Below, piece after piece: positions 9,942-17,320 of a stretch of 64,000 nt of DNA (position 1 is its first letter; each line of letters opens with the position of its first letter). Where the stretch lies: NCBI RefSeq assembly GCF_007994225.1, contig NZ_VLLL01000006.1, positions 1,488,001 to 1,552,000 on the forward strand. The letters run 5' to 3'. The stretch is from Stackebrandtia albiflava (GTDB lineage: Bacteria > Actinomycetota > Actinomycetes > Mycobacteriales > Micromonosporaceae). The position numbers were made by a program, and so were the translations under genes. Below the pieces are notes generated by a model that saw nothing but the letters and a program-made list of their open reading frames with translations, made no database searches and was not told the DNA's origin.

Positions 9942-10225
9942 CCATGACCGTCATACCGGCGACAGTCGGCTTGGGTCCTTCCCACCTCGAACGCAGTCGA
10001 CATCCGGAACCGGCGGCAACGCACATGTGGCATGGACGCTTGATGCGGGCTGCTCATGTGCCTACCGTGGGCGCGGTGTGGAATGGATGAGTTGACGGCT
10101 CAAGACCTGCCATGCCCCGTCGCCTGAACCCGTTGAAACCATCACCGACATCCCCATCCACTGGCTACGTGCCGGCTGATGGTTCGGTATCGGCGAAACC
10201 GGTTGAGGGAGGCCGGTGTGATGCG
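9942..10225. other. Spacer between convergent genes
   Basis: A 48-codon frame (ATG 9944 to TGA 10090) begins two bases after the previous stop, but its composition is not convincing and I do not call it a gene. The rest shows no repeat or hairpin of note. Confidence 0.35.
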
Positions 10226-11701
10226 TCATCGGTGGCGGTAGAGGTCTTGCGGGGTTATCAGCGCAATGTCGTCCGCGTTGCCGGCCTCGGTTCGCAGGGA
10301 GTCGCTGAAGCCGGCGGTGGTGAAGTGGAGTAGCCGGGTACCGGTGGTGTCGTACTTTCCACTGTGCTCGATCAGGTCGCGGATGTGCCGGAGGCGTTCC
10401 AGGTGCGCGATGCCCATCGTTTCGCCCCACTTCGCCTCGCCGACGGCCAACAGTGGTGGCCTGCCCCCGTCACCGATCCCGATGACGGCCACATCCACTT
10501 CGTATCCGGTTCTGGCGGCCTGATCGGTGACGACGCCGTGGCCTACCCGCGCCGGTAGGCCACCGAACAGCTCGGGTGGCGCATGGTGCAGGCTCCAGTC
10601 CCGGCACAACTGCTCGAAGTGCGGACCGAGAACCTTGCTGCGGAACCGTTCGCGGCTCGCCTGCCAGACTCTGTCCCCCGATCCCGGTCGCTCCAGTTGT
10701 TCCCAGACCGGACGCATGATCGCGTGATAGAACCGGATCAGCGGTTCTGCGACCCGGTATGTGGTGCGGTTCGCGCGGAAGACGTCCGCGTCTCGGTACA
10801 ACAGGGCGGCGTCTTCGAGCACGCTGATCGGGTGGGAAAGGTCGGAGGCCTTCCTGCCGATGAAGTTCGCGATACCTCCCCGGGTGGCGTTACCGTTCGC
10901 CACAGCCGCCAGAACGGAGGTGTACAGGGCGGTGTCCCTCGCATCGACCTCCTCCGTGAGAAGGTATCGGGCCTCCCGGAACATCGGACTCTGGGGATTC
11001 AGGACGGTGCGGACAATCCAGTCGTCGAAGTCGGTGGCGTCTGCGGGGCTGTCGTTGCGCGCGAATTCCCGGCGATATGCCGGAGTGCCCCCGACCACGG
11101 CGTTCACCTTGATCGCCAATGTGGGGTCCGCGATGTCCCAGAAGTCGGCCGCCAGTGGGAATTCGAGCGGACGAATCACCAGTTCCAGCCCGGCGCGGCC
11201 TCGTAGCGGAGCGTTTCCCGCCAACAGTCTCCCCATGAACCCCATGGAGGAGCCGCACAGCAACAACCGGGTTCGTGAACGCGTCCGTTGCTCCCTCAGC
11301 GGTCGCAACGCCGCCTGAATCAGTGAGGGAATCTCCGGGTTGTTCCGGGCGAGGTAGGGGAACTCGTCGATCACCACCGGTACGGGCCGGTCCCGGCCCA
11401 GAGCCAGTACGGCGTCTATCGCTTCGGCCCAATCGTGGAAGTGGAAGGGGACGTCCGGGCTCACGTGGGCGGTCAGTGCGTCGCCGAAGCGTCGAAGTGA
11501 TTCGGCGTCGGTGGCCTCCGTAGCGCCGAAGTAGAACCCTCCCAGTGCGTGGCACAATGCCGCCAACAGGTATGTCTTGCCTTGCCGTCGCCTTCCACTG
11601 ACCACGCCGAGGGTGGCGCCGGGTTCGGTGTCGGTCGCGAAGCCGATGAGAGCCCGCCACTCGACGTCCCGGTCGAACATGTCCGCGGGTTTCGCGACCA
11701 C
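10226..11701 (-). CDS. ATPase of the DUF234 type with nuclease-like C-terminus
   Basis: A 491-residue soluble ATPase. The N-terminal domain has Walker A GRRRQGKT (36-43) and Walker B VVIDEFPYL (109-117), and a sensor-type LLLCGSS. The winged-helix middle is followed by a C-terminal DUF234-like part with E401-x-D403 and E422-A-K424, matching the PD-(D/E)xK nuclease core. Such archaeal-type ATPases are widespread on mobile and accessory DNA, and their role is unsettled. Start GTG 11701 is chosen because GGAGG lies six bases upstream and the promoter just beyond; an ATG further up would fall inside that promoter. Confidence 0.8.
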   Translation of the reverse strand: MVAKPADMFDRDVEWRALIGFATDTEPGATLGVVSGRRRQGKTYLLAALCHALGGFYFGATEATDAESLRRFGDALTAHVSPDVPFHFHDWAEAIDAVLALGRDRPVPVVIDEFPYLARNNPEIPSLIQAALRPLREQRTRSRTRLLLCGSSMGFMGRLLAGNAPLRGRAGLELVIRPLEFPLAADFWDIADPTLAIKVNAVVGGTPAYRREFARNDSPADATDFDDWIVRTVLNPQSPMFREARYLLTEEVDARDTALYTSVLAAVANGNATRGGIANFIGRKASDLSHPISVLEDAALLYRDADVFRANRTTYRVAEPLIRFYHAIMRPVWEQLERPGSGDRVWQASRERFRSKVLGPHFEQLCRDWSLHHAPPELFGGLPARVGHGVVTDQAARTGYEVDVAVIGIGDGGRPPLLAVGEAKWGETMGIAHLERLRHIRDLIEHSGKYDTTGTRLLHFTTAGFSDSLRTEAGNADDIALITPQDLYRHR

Positions 11702-11713
11702 TGACGGCCTCCA

Positions 11714-11752
11714 GTTATGAGAACTATACTTCTCATAACCATAGCTCTGCAA
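11714..11752 (-). promoter_or_regulatory. Promoter and perfect 10+6+10 palindrome of the ATPase gene
   Basis: Perfect inverted repeat GTTATGAGAA / TTCTCATAAC (11714-11723, 11730-11739) with a six-base centre. On the minus strand the centre contains the -10 hexamer TATAGT (11728-11723), with TTGCAG 18 bases upstream (11752-11747). A protein bound to the palindrome would block RNA polymerase. The predicted mRNA start (about 11716) is just before the GGAGG of the gene. Confidence 0.7.
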
Positions 11753-12017
11753 CTCTCCGTGTTGGGAAGATGGCCTGACTCAGGTGGTGTCTTACCGGCA
11801 ACGTCGACGTGGACGGCTACGGCGACGACACCATCACCGCGACCAACGGCCACACCCGTCCTGGCCCGCCGACTCCGAGGCGTGGGCCGATGCGATTCTT
11901 GGAGTTGGACGACATCGGCGGGAGGCCTGGTCGCTCGGGCCGCTAAGACGAGGGTGGTGAACCGGATATCGGCGGCACGTGCCGGCATCTCGTTGACGAT
12001 AGCTCTATGGAGATGGC
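11753..12017. other. Spacer with a possible gene remnant
   Basis: Around 11797-11850 one plus frame reads VDVDGYGDDTITATNG, an acidic Gly/Asp repeat like those in secreted calcium-binding or toxin-associated proteins, but it is flanked by frame breaks. It may be debris of a lost secreted toxin gene. Nothing else is seen. Confidence 0.25.
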
Positions 12018-12506
12018 TTGCATCTGAAACGTTATACGGAATCGTATGTTGCTCCAGTGCGTATCAAGGCCGTCAGGGATCATCTGGTCGATGTCGGCTT
12101 GCCGGCCTCGACCACCTTGTTCGTCGCCGCAGAACGGGCAACGGGTCTTGAGGAAGTCTCGCTTGCCAAGGAGACGGAGACGATTCTCAACATCGGCTAC
12201 GCGACAGAAGGAGAGGGTTTCTATGGGATCAACTGCCGTGACGGCAGTGTCGTATACATTGAGAGCCACAGTCACGCACTCTTCTTCGTGAATTCGGCAC
12301 CGTCCGCTTTCGTGGCATGTTTGGCGCTGTTCTACGACGAGAATTCGCGGGTTTCCTCAGAATCGGATCCCGAGGATTTCGAAAAGGCGGCTCGCTCGAT
12401 AGCCCGGCAGATTCATGACATCGACGAGCCGGCACTGGTGGAGGGCGGGTTCTGGCAAGACCTGCTCTTCGACGTGGCCCTGGGGGACTACGCCGAGGAA
12501 GCGTAA
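12018..12506 (+). CDS. SUKH-4-type putative immunity protein
   Basis: 162 residues with the SUKH-4 pattern: LPASTTLFVAA near 28-38, then ILNIGYATEGEGFYGINCRDGSVVYI, FFVNSAPSAFVACLALF and a closing FWQDLLFDVALGDY. SUKH-4 members are mostly immunity proteins of polymorphic toxin systems. The TTG start at 12018 has GGAGA five bases upstream. Base composition is less GC-rich than the housekeeping genes nearby, in line with an acquired gene. No toxin is visible beside it. Confidence 0.65.
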   Translation: MHLKRYTESYVAPVRIKAVRDHLVDVGLPASTTLFVAAERATGLEEVSLAKETETILNIGYATEGEGFYGINCRDGSVVYIESHSHALFFVNSAPSAFVACLALFYDENSRVSSESDPEDFEKAARSIARQIHDIDEPALVEGGFWQDLLFDVALGDYAEEA

Positions 12507-12507
12507 T

Positions 12508-12621
12508 GTGCCCGACAGCGATGTTCGCCGGACCCAACCCGTTTTCGAGTACCCGTGGAGCGGTCGATTACCCAGTCCCGAAGATTGGCCAAATGGCAGC
12601 TTGTTGTCGGAACGGTGGTGA
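12508..12621 (+). CDS. Tiny ORF coupled to the SUKH-4 gene
   Basis: GTG 12508 begins one base after the previous stop region, with GAGGAA eight bases upstream, and encodes 37 residues with three Trp and many Pro (for example FEYPWSGRLPSPEDW). It may be a real micro-protein or the broken tail of a larger gene. No family recognised. Confidence 0.3.
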   Translation: MPDSDVRRTQPVFEYPWSGRLPSPEDWPNGSLLSERW

Positions 12622-12705
12622 GACACGCGAGCTTCGGATTGCTCATACGTGTATCAACGGGTGAACAAGGTGTCGTGGATGTTTGGCTTGAGGGGTGGTG
12701 AGAAG

Positions 12706-13167
12706 GTGGAGCGTAAGATCTCGTCGCACGGCTCGTATCGGGTTGGTGATCTACTGCGGATATCGATGGAGGTAGCAGATGCGGAGGTGATGGCCACGAC
12801 CGAGCACTCGGTCATTCTGCGATGGCCGTGGTTCGTTCCCGATCCTGAGAATCCCGTTATCCGGTCAGGGGACGTAAGGCTGCCACGAACTGATGATGAA
12901 GCCTCTTGGCTCGATATTCCCTGGCGAACTGAACCCGACACGCCGTTTCTTTCGGTGGGCGACGTGTGTATGGTGGGAATACCTTCGACGGTCGTCAGGA
13001 TACTCTCTATCGTCCATTTTGATCCGCCAGTGAGTTTCGGTCGACTGCCTCGTCGAGAGTATGTTTTGGATGTCGTTCCTTTGGAATGGGAGGGCAATGA
13101 TGAAGCGGGATATGCAATTGAGCTGGATGCCGCTGAGCCTATTCGGATTGAACGGATAGAGCCGTAG
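12706..13167 (+). CDS. Unrecognised 153-residue protein, intact family member
   Basis: A soluble protein with a beta-rich look: YRVGDLLRISMEVADAEV at 10-27, RWPWFVPDP, DEASWLDIPWRTEPD and DVVPLEWEGNDEAGYAIEL. No known domain recognised. GTG 12706 is the start because the shared GGTGGTGAGAAG precedes it exactly as in the truncated copy at 8857. The repeated presence of this family in the same SUKH-rich stretch suggests an immunity or defence-related role; that is inference only. Confidence 0.55.
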   Translation: MERKISSHGSYRVGDLLRISMEVADAEVMATTEHSVILRWPWFVPDPENPVIRSGDVRLPRTDDEASWLDIPWRTEPDTPFLSVGDVCMVGIPSTVVRILSIVHFDPPVSFGRLPRREYVLDVVPLEWEGNDEAGYAIELDAAEPIRIERIEP

Positions 13168-13342
13168 GCGTTAAGACGGGCATCCATTTTCTCGTTGAAA
13201 TATTCGGGCACATCTCCGGTCCTTGTTGACAGTCGATGTCTTTGCCCAGAGCCGGTCACGTCGGTATGGGACCCCAGGAGCCGTGACGGGATTGCGCGGG
13301 GTCGTCGGGCTCGGGCTCGGCGGCGGCACGGGGTGTCAGGGG

Positions 13343-13374
13343 TAGCATTCAGCGACTGTTCATTGTGAAGGAGC
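13343..13374 (+). promoter_or_regulatory. -10 and ribosome binding site of the acidic protein gene
   Basis: TAGCAT (13343-13348) is a good -10. AAGGAG (13369-13374) lies five bases before GTG 13380 and selects that start over the upstream GTG at 13365. Confidence 0.5.
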
Positions 13375-13379
13375 CACCT

Positions 13380-13808
13380 GTGAGCGATGCCGACAAGAAG
13401 CCGGAAGCCGTTGAGCCGGAAGCGAACGAGGTGAACGAGACCGACGCCGCCAAGGCGGACGCGGACGAGGCCGCCCCCGCCGCGGAGTCCACCGAGGCCG
13501 CCGAACCGGCTGCCGCCGAGGAGTCCGCGACCGACGCCGACGTCGCCGAGTCGGACGTCCCGCCGACCACCGAGGAGGCGGCCGCGGCCGACGCCGAGGA
13601 CGAAGACGGCGATGATGAAGACGAAGAAGACGACGAGGAGTCGTCATCATCCTCCTCTTCCTCCTCCTCGTCGAGTGGATCCGGTGAGGACGAGGACGAA
13701 GAAGACGACGAGGAGGACGCCCACGGTGAGGAACGCCAGGCGGACTCCGACGACGAAGACGCCGACAAGACCGACTCCGGCAAGGGCGACGCCGACGACA
13801 AGGGCTGA
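13380..13808 (+). CDS. Extremely acidic disordered protein with a 12-Ser run
   Basis: 142 residues, nearly all Asp, Glu, Ala, Ser, Pro and Thr. Twelve consecutive Ser (88-99) sit between two near-identical acidic blocks (DEDEEDDEE and EDEDEEDDEE). No signal peptide, membrane helix or fold is visible, so it should be disordered and cytoplasmic. The Ser run with acidic residues on both sides is the kind of site acidophilic Ser/Thr kinases use, and a kinase gene starts nine bases downstream. Substrate of that kinase is the simplest reading, but it is inference. The coding DNA is itself repetitive. Confidence 0.7.
   Translation: MSDADKKPEAVEPEANEVNETDAAKADADEAAPAAESTEAAEPAAAEESATDADVAESDVPPTTEEAAAADAEDEDGDDEDEEDDEESSSSSSSSSSSSGSGEDEDEEDDEEDAHGEERQADSDDEDADKTDSGKGDADDKG
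13620..13715 (+). repeat. 21-base direct repeat around a TCN tract
   Basis: The same 21 bases occur at 13620-13640 and 13695-13715, flanking 12 serine codons (13641-13676). The GA-rich left part and CT-rich right part are also complementary (CGACGAGGAG / CTCCTCGTCG), so the tract can fold back. Such DNA is prone to slippage. Confidence 0.7.
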
Positions 13809-13817
13809 TCGCCACCG

Positions 13818-14705
13818 ATGAACGACACGATTCGGGCGGCTTCACCGCCGCCCGGCCACGTCAGCGGGGCGGGTTCGCAGGCGGGGGACTCGGTGGGGGG
13901 CCATCGAATCGTCAATGCCGTCCGATTGCGCGGGTGCGCGGCGATCTACCGTGCCACCGCACCGGACGGCAGCCCGGTGGCGCTGAAGACGCAGTGCGTC
14001 GCGGCACCGAAACGGCTTCGGCTGCGGATGGACAACGAGATCGCGGCCCACCGCCGGCTCGCCGGTATCGCACCGGTGGCGACACTCGTCGACACCGGAA
14101 CCGACGGCGACCAGCGGTTCGTGGCCGCGGAGTGGCGTCCCGGTGTGCCGCTGCGACGCATGGCGGAACACACCGGCATCTCCCCGCGTGTCGAGTCGGC
14201 CGAAGCCGCCGCGCTTCTCCCGGTGCTCGCGGTCGCGGTGAGTGAGGCGGTAGCCCGTCTCCACACGGCGGACGTGGCCCACGGTGACCTGAGCCGCTTC
14301 AACGTATTGGCCGCAGTGGATGACCGCGTGAGTCTCATCGACCTGGAGAGCGCGCTGGTCGTATCGGACCCGGATCCGCTGCCGGTGCGTCGCAAGGTGA
14401 CCTGGAGCTACGCGCCACCGGAGTTCGCCGACCGGGTACGTCCGTCCAAGGCCGCCGACCAGTACTCACTGGCGGCGGTGTTGTTCCGGCAGCTCACCGG
14501 AAGACGCCACCGCATCCCCGTTCCCGGCGCCGCGCCGGATTCCGCTCAGGCACTCGGTGCGCGAGTGCGGGTGGTCGCCGGATGGCACGCGCGACGCTGG
14601 CCGGGCCTCCTCCGGGTGTTCGCCCGTGCCCTCGCCACCGATCCTTCGGAACGGTACGGCGACGTCGCCGAGTTCACCGAGGCCCTGCGGCATGCGTTCG
14701 TCTGA
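13818..14705 (+). CDS. Atypical Ser/Thr protein kinase, soluble
   Basis: 295 residues with no membrane helix. Kinase features: VALK lysine K57, E74 of helix C, catalytic loop HGDLSRFN (155-162) with D157 and N162, and DLE in place of DFG (175-177). The glycine loop is degenerate (RLRGCAAIYRA). All metal and catalytic positions remain plausible, so activity is likely, yet both HGD and DLE are unusual. It starts nine bases after the acidic poly-Ser gene and probably shares its mRNA. It could instead phosphorylate a small molecule, as several kinase-fold enzymes do. Confidence 0.75.
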   Translation: MNDTIRAASPPPGHVSGAGSQAGDSVGGHRIVNAVRLRGCAAIYRATAPDGSPVALKTQCVAAPKRLRLRMDNEIAAHRRLAGIAPVATLVDTGTDGDQRFVAAEWRPGVPLRRMAEHTGISPRVESAEAAALLPVLAVAVSEAVARLHTADVAHGDLSRFNVLAAVDDRVSLIDLESALVVSDPDPLPVRRKVTWSYAPPEFADRVRPSKAADQYSLAAVLFRQLTGRRHRIPVPGAAPDSAQALGARVRVVAGWHARRWPGLLRVFARALATDPSERYGDVAEFTEALRHAFV

Positions 14706-14860
14706 CTGATGCCACGGCTCCGTTCCGTTGCCGGACAACGAATCCGCGACGACCGGCGTCCGTGCCGGTGCCCATGAGTCACAACCATGCCGCACTCACC
14801 GGGCCACCGCCTACAGTGGCCTGAGCCAGCCGCGGCGGGTCACTGAGACGTGTCGCGGCG

Positions 14861-15820
14861 TCAGCGACCGGCGAACCGGTCCAGGGCGGTGACCAGTGCC
14901 GTCGCGGTGTCGAGGTCGCCGGTGCCGTGTCCCGCCTGCGGGATCAAAACGAGTTCGGCGTCGGGCCATTCCTTGGTGAGCCGCCAGGCGATGTCGGGTG
15001 GTCCGCTGATGTCCAACTGTCCGTTGACGAGTACGCCGGGGATTCCGGCGAGCCGGTGGGCGCCGTCGAACAGCGCGGTCTCTGACAGCCAGGCGGCGTT
15101 CGCCCAGTAGTGCGTGACGATCCGCGCCCACCGGTACCGGAACACGGGGTCGTCGTAGCGGGGATCGGGTTGGTATCCGGCGTAGGTGGCGACGTGGGTG
15201 TCCTCCCAGGTGCACCATTCGCGGGCGGCGCGGTCGCGGACCGCCGGGTCGGGGTCGGCCAGCATCCGGGCGTATCCGGCGGCCAGGTCGCCGTCGCGGT
15301 CGGTCTCCGGGAGCGTGTCACGGAATCGTTCCCACTGCGCCGGGAAGATGCGGCCCATTCGCCGGGTCACCCAGTCCACCTCGGCACGGGTGGTGGCGAC
15401 GACACTGACCATGACGATCTCGCTGACCCGGTCGGGATGCCGTTGGGCGTACGCGATGCCGAGGGTGCTGCCCCAGGATCCCCCGAACACCAGCCAGCGG
15501 TCGATGCCGAGGTGCTCGCGAAGCCGCTCGATGTCCGAGATCAGGTGCGCCGTGGTGTTGACCGACATGTCCGTCGCGGGGTCCCCGGCGTCGGGGGTGC
15601 TGCGACCGCAGCCGCGTTGATCGAATTGGACGATCCGGTAGCGCGCCGGATCGAAGTATCGCCGCGCACCCGGGGAACTGCCGGAGCCGGGTCCGCCGTG
15701 CAGGCACACGGCGGGCTTCCCGTCCGGGTTTCCGCTGGTCTCCCAGTGAATGTGGTTGCCGTCGCCGACGTCGAGCATGCCGGAGTCGTAGGGGGCGATG
15801 GCGGGGTACCGGGCGGTCAT
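14861..15820 (-). CDS. pip: Proline iminopeptidase (alpha/beta hydrolase, S33)
   Basis: Cytoplasmic serine peptidase that removes N-terminal proline. Signature parts: oxyanion HGGPGSG (41-47), FDQRGCGRS (66-74), nucleophile elbow GGSWGS with S115, a cap with WCTWEDTH and the C-terminal histidine in QAGHG. Length 319 matches the family. Start ATG 15820 has GAAGGAA upstream. It is divergent from the MarR gene, with 57 bases between starts. Confidence 0.9.
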   Translation of the reverse strand: MTARYPAIAPYDSGMLDVGDGNHIHWETSGNPDGKPAVCLHGGPGSGSSPGARRYFDPARYRIVQFDQRGCGRSTPDAGDPATDMSVNTTAHLISDIERLREHLGIDRWLVFGGSWGSTLGIAYAQRHPDRVSEIVMVSVVATTRAEVDWVTRRMGRIFPAQWERFRDTLPETDRDGDLAAGYARMLADPDPAVRDRAAREWCTWEDTHVATYAGYQPDPRYDDPVFRYRWARIVTHYWANAAWLSETALFDGAHRLAGIPGVLVNGQLDISGPPDIAWRLTKEWPDAELVLIPQAGHGTGDLDTATALVTALDRFAGR

Positions 15821-15864
15821 GGCGGTTCCTTCGGGTCGAGGAAGGCGAAGTGTAACAGTGCTGT

Positions 15865-15870
15865 CATAAT
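15865..15870 (+). promoter_or_regulatory. -10-like hexamer before the MarR gene
   Basis: CATAAT ends seven bases before ATG 15878 and there is no ribosome binding site, suggesting a leaderless transcript. Confidence 0.5.
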
Positions 15871-15877
15871 CGACGGC

Positions 15878-16477
15878 ATGGTCGACCCCCTCGCCATCGG
15901 CACCCGGATGCGGCAACTACTCGACGCGATGGAGGCCGACATCGCGGCCCGTTACGCCGCTCAGGGCGTACCGGACTACCGGCCCCGGTACTCGCCGGTG
16001 ATGCGGCTGTTGGCGGAGTCCGACGGCCTGCCGATCCGCCGGATCGCCGCCGGGGTCGGCGTCACCCACTCGGCGGCGAGCCAGACCGTCGCCCAGATGG
16101 CGCAGTCCGGCCTCGTCGAGTCGGTCCCCGGCGCGCACGACGCCCGGCAACGCATCGTCCGGCTCGCGGAACGTGGCCGCCGGCTGCTGCCCGTGGTGGA
16201 GGAGGAGTGGACGGCCACCACGACCGCCATGACGGAGTTGGACGCCGAACTGTCGACGCCGCTGCACCGCGTCCTCACCGAACTGGACGCCGCGCTCGCC
16301 CGCCGCCCGCTGCGCGACCGGATCCGCCCGCCGGCCTCCCCCCTGACTCGGCTTGGTTGGCCAGAATGCGCGCTTGGTTGGCCATACGACGGCGAAAAAT
16401 CGGACACTAGGGCTTATTCGAGGCATGTCGATCGTCGTGCGGCCAACCAAGCCGCGAAGGGGAGGCGCATAAGCTGA
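15878..16477 (+). CDS. MarR-family regulator
   Basis: 199 residues. The winged helix spans about 45-115, with LPIRRIAAGVGVTHSAASQTVAQMAQSGLVESV as the recognition region and the wing after DARQR. MarR dimers usually repress a neighbour and release DNA on binding an aromatic ligand. The last 40 residues look unlike MarR and are read from DNA that contains the repeat sites in front of the SDR gene. The SDR gene follows after five bases and is the likely target. Confidence 0.8.
   Translation: MVDPLAIGTRMRQLLDAMEADIAARYAAQGVPDYRPRYSPVMRLLAESDGLPIRRIAAGVGVTHSAASQTVAQMAQSGLVESVPGAHDARQRIVRLAERGRRLLPVVEEEWTATTTAMTELDAELSTPLHRVLTELDAALARRPLRDRIRPPASPLTRLGWPECALGWPYDGEKSDTRAYSRHVDRRAANQAAKGRRIS
16351..16452 (+). 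promoter_or_regulatory. Three copies of a 12-13 base site before the SDR gene
   Basis: GCTTGGTTGGCCA occurs at 16351-16363 and 16372-16384, exactly 21 bases apart (two helical turns). Its inverse GGCCAACCAAGC occurs at 16441-16452, 31 bases before the SDR start. This layout fits cooperative binding of a regulator, most simply the adjacent MarR protein. Confidence 0.6.
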
Positions 16478-16482
16478 TCGGC

Positions 16483-17241
16483 ATGGCCAACATCTCTAGA
16501 GTCGCCGTCGTCACGGGAGCCGCCTCGGGAATCGGGGCGGCCACCGCCGTCCGGCTCGCGGCGGACGGCAACGCGGTCGCCGTCCTGGACCTGCCGGACA
16601 CCGGTTACGCCGAAACGGTCGAGGCGATCGAATCGGCGGGCGGCCGGGCGATCGGCCTGGCCGTGGACGTCACGGACCGCGACGGGCTCGCCGCGGCGAT
16701 GGCACAGGTCGCCGACGAACTCGGGACCGTGTCGATCCTGGTCAACAACGCCGGGTACTCCCACGATCTCCCCATCCAGGACATGACGTTCCAGCAGTGG
16801 GACGACATGACCTCGGTCCACCTCGACGCCGCGTTCTGCACCAGTCGCGCGGTCCAGCCGGGCATGGCGGCGCAGGGGTTCGGCCGCATCGTCAACATCT
16901 CCAGCACCTCCGCGCTCGGCACCGCCGGCCGCGTCGGCTACTCCGCCGCGAAGTCCGGCGTCATCGGGTTCACGAAGGCCCTGGCGCTGGAACTGGGGCC
17001 GATCGGTGTCACCGCCAACGTCGTCGCGCCCGGTTTCATCGTCAGCCGGATGACCGCCAAGACCGCGCGGCGGCTCGGCCGTGACTTCGACGAACATCAG
17101 GAGATCGCGGCGAACGGGATCCCGGTGGGCCGGGTCGGCCGACCGGAGGACATCGCCAACGCCGTGTCCTTCTTCGCGGGGGACGCCGCCGGGTACGTCT
17201 CGGGCCAGGTCCTGTTCGTCGCCGGAGGCCCACGCGGCTGA
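16483..17241 (+). CDS. Short-chain dehydrogenase/reductase (FabG-like)
   Basis: NAD(P)-dependent oxidoreductase of 252 residues. Cofactor loop TGAASGIG (11-18), acidic D36 after strand 2 (AVLDLPD, favouring NAD), NNAG (88-91), and the catalytic set S140, Y152, K156. The C-terminus GYVSGQVLFVAGG is the usual SDR tetramer end. Substrate cannot be told from sequence. Position directly behind a MarR gene suggests inducible use or detoxification of a small molecule. Confidence 0.88.
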   Translation: MANISRVAVVTGAASGIGAATAVRLAADGNAVAVLDLPDTGYAETVEAIESAGGRAIGLAVDVTDRDGLAAAMAQVADELGTVSILVNNAGYSHDLPIQDMTFQQWDDMTSVHLDAAFCTSRAVQPGMAAQGFGRIVNISSTSALGTAGRVGYSAAKSGVIGFTKALALELGPIGVTANVVAPGFIVSRMTAKTARRLGRDFDEHQEIAANGIPVGRVGRPEDIANAVSFFAGDAAGYVSGQVLFVAGGPRG

Positions 17242-17320
17242 CGAGTCGTCCGGAGTCGGAGACGTCGACGTGGAATGACGTAGATGCCCCCGACCGCGCC
17301 TGAAGTCACTATGGACCTGG

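Noticed and set aside
9944-10090. 48-codon frame after the small coupled pair
   Set aside because: No ribosome binding site and biased toward rare, unstructured composition; kept only as a note.
7964-14000. Second attachment site copying the tmRNA 3' end
   Set aside because: I looked for a repeat of GGTTCGATTCCCTGCGGCTCC downstream and found none, so integration is only suggested by gene content.
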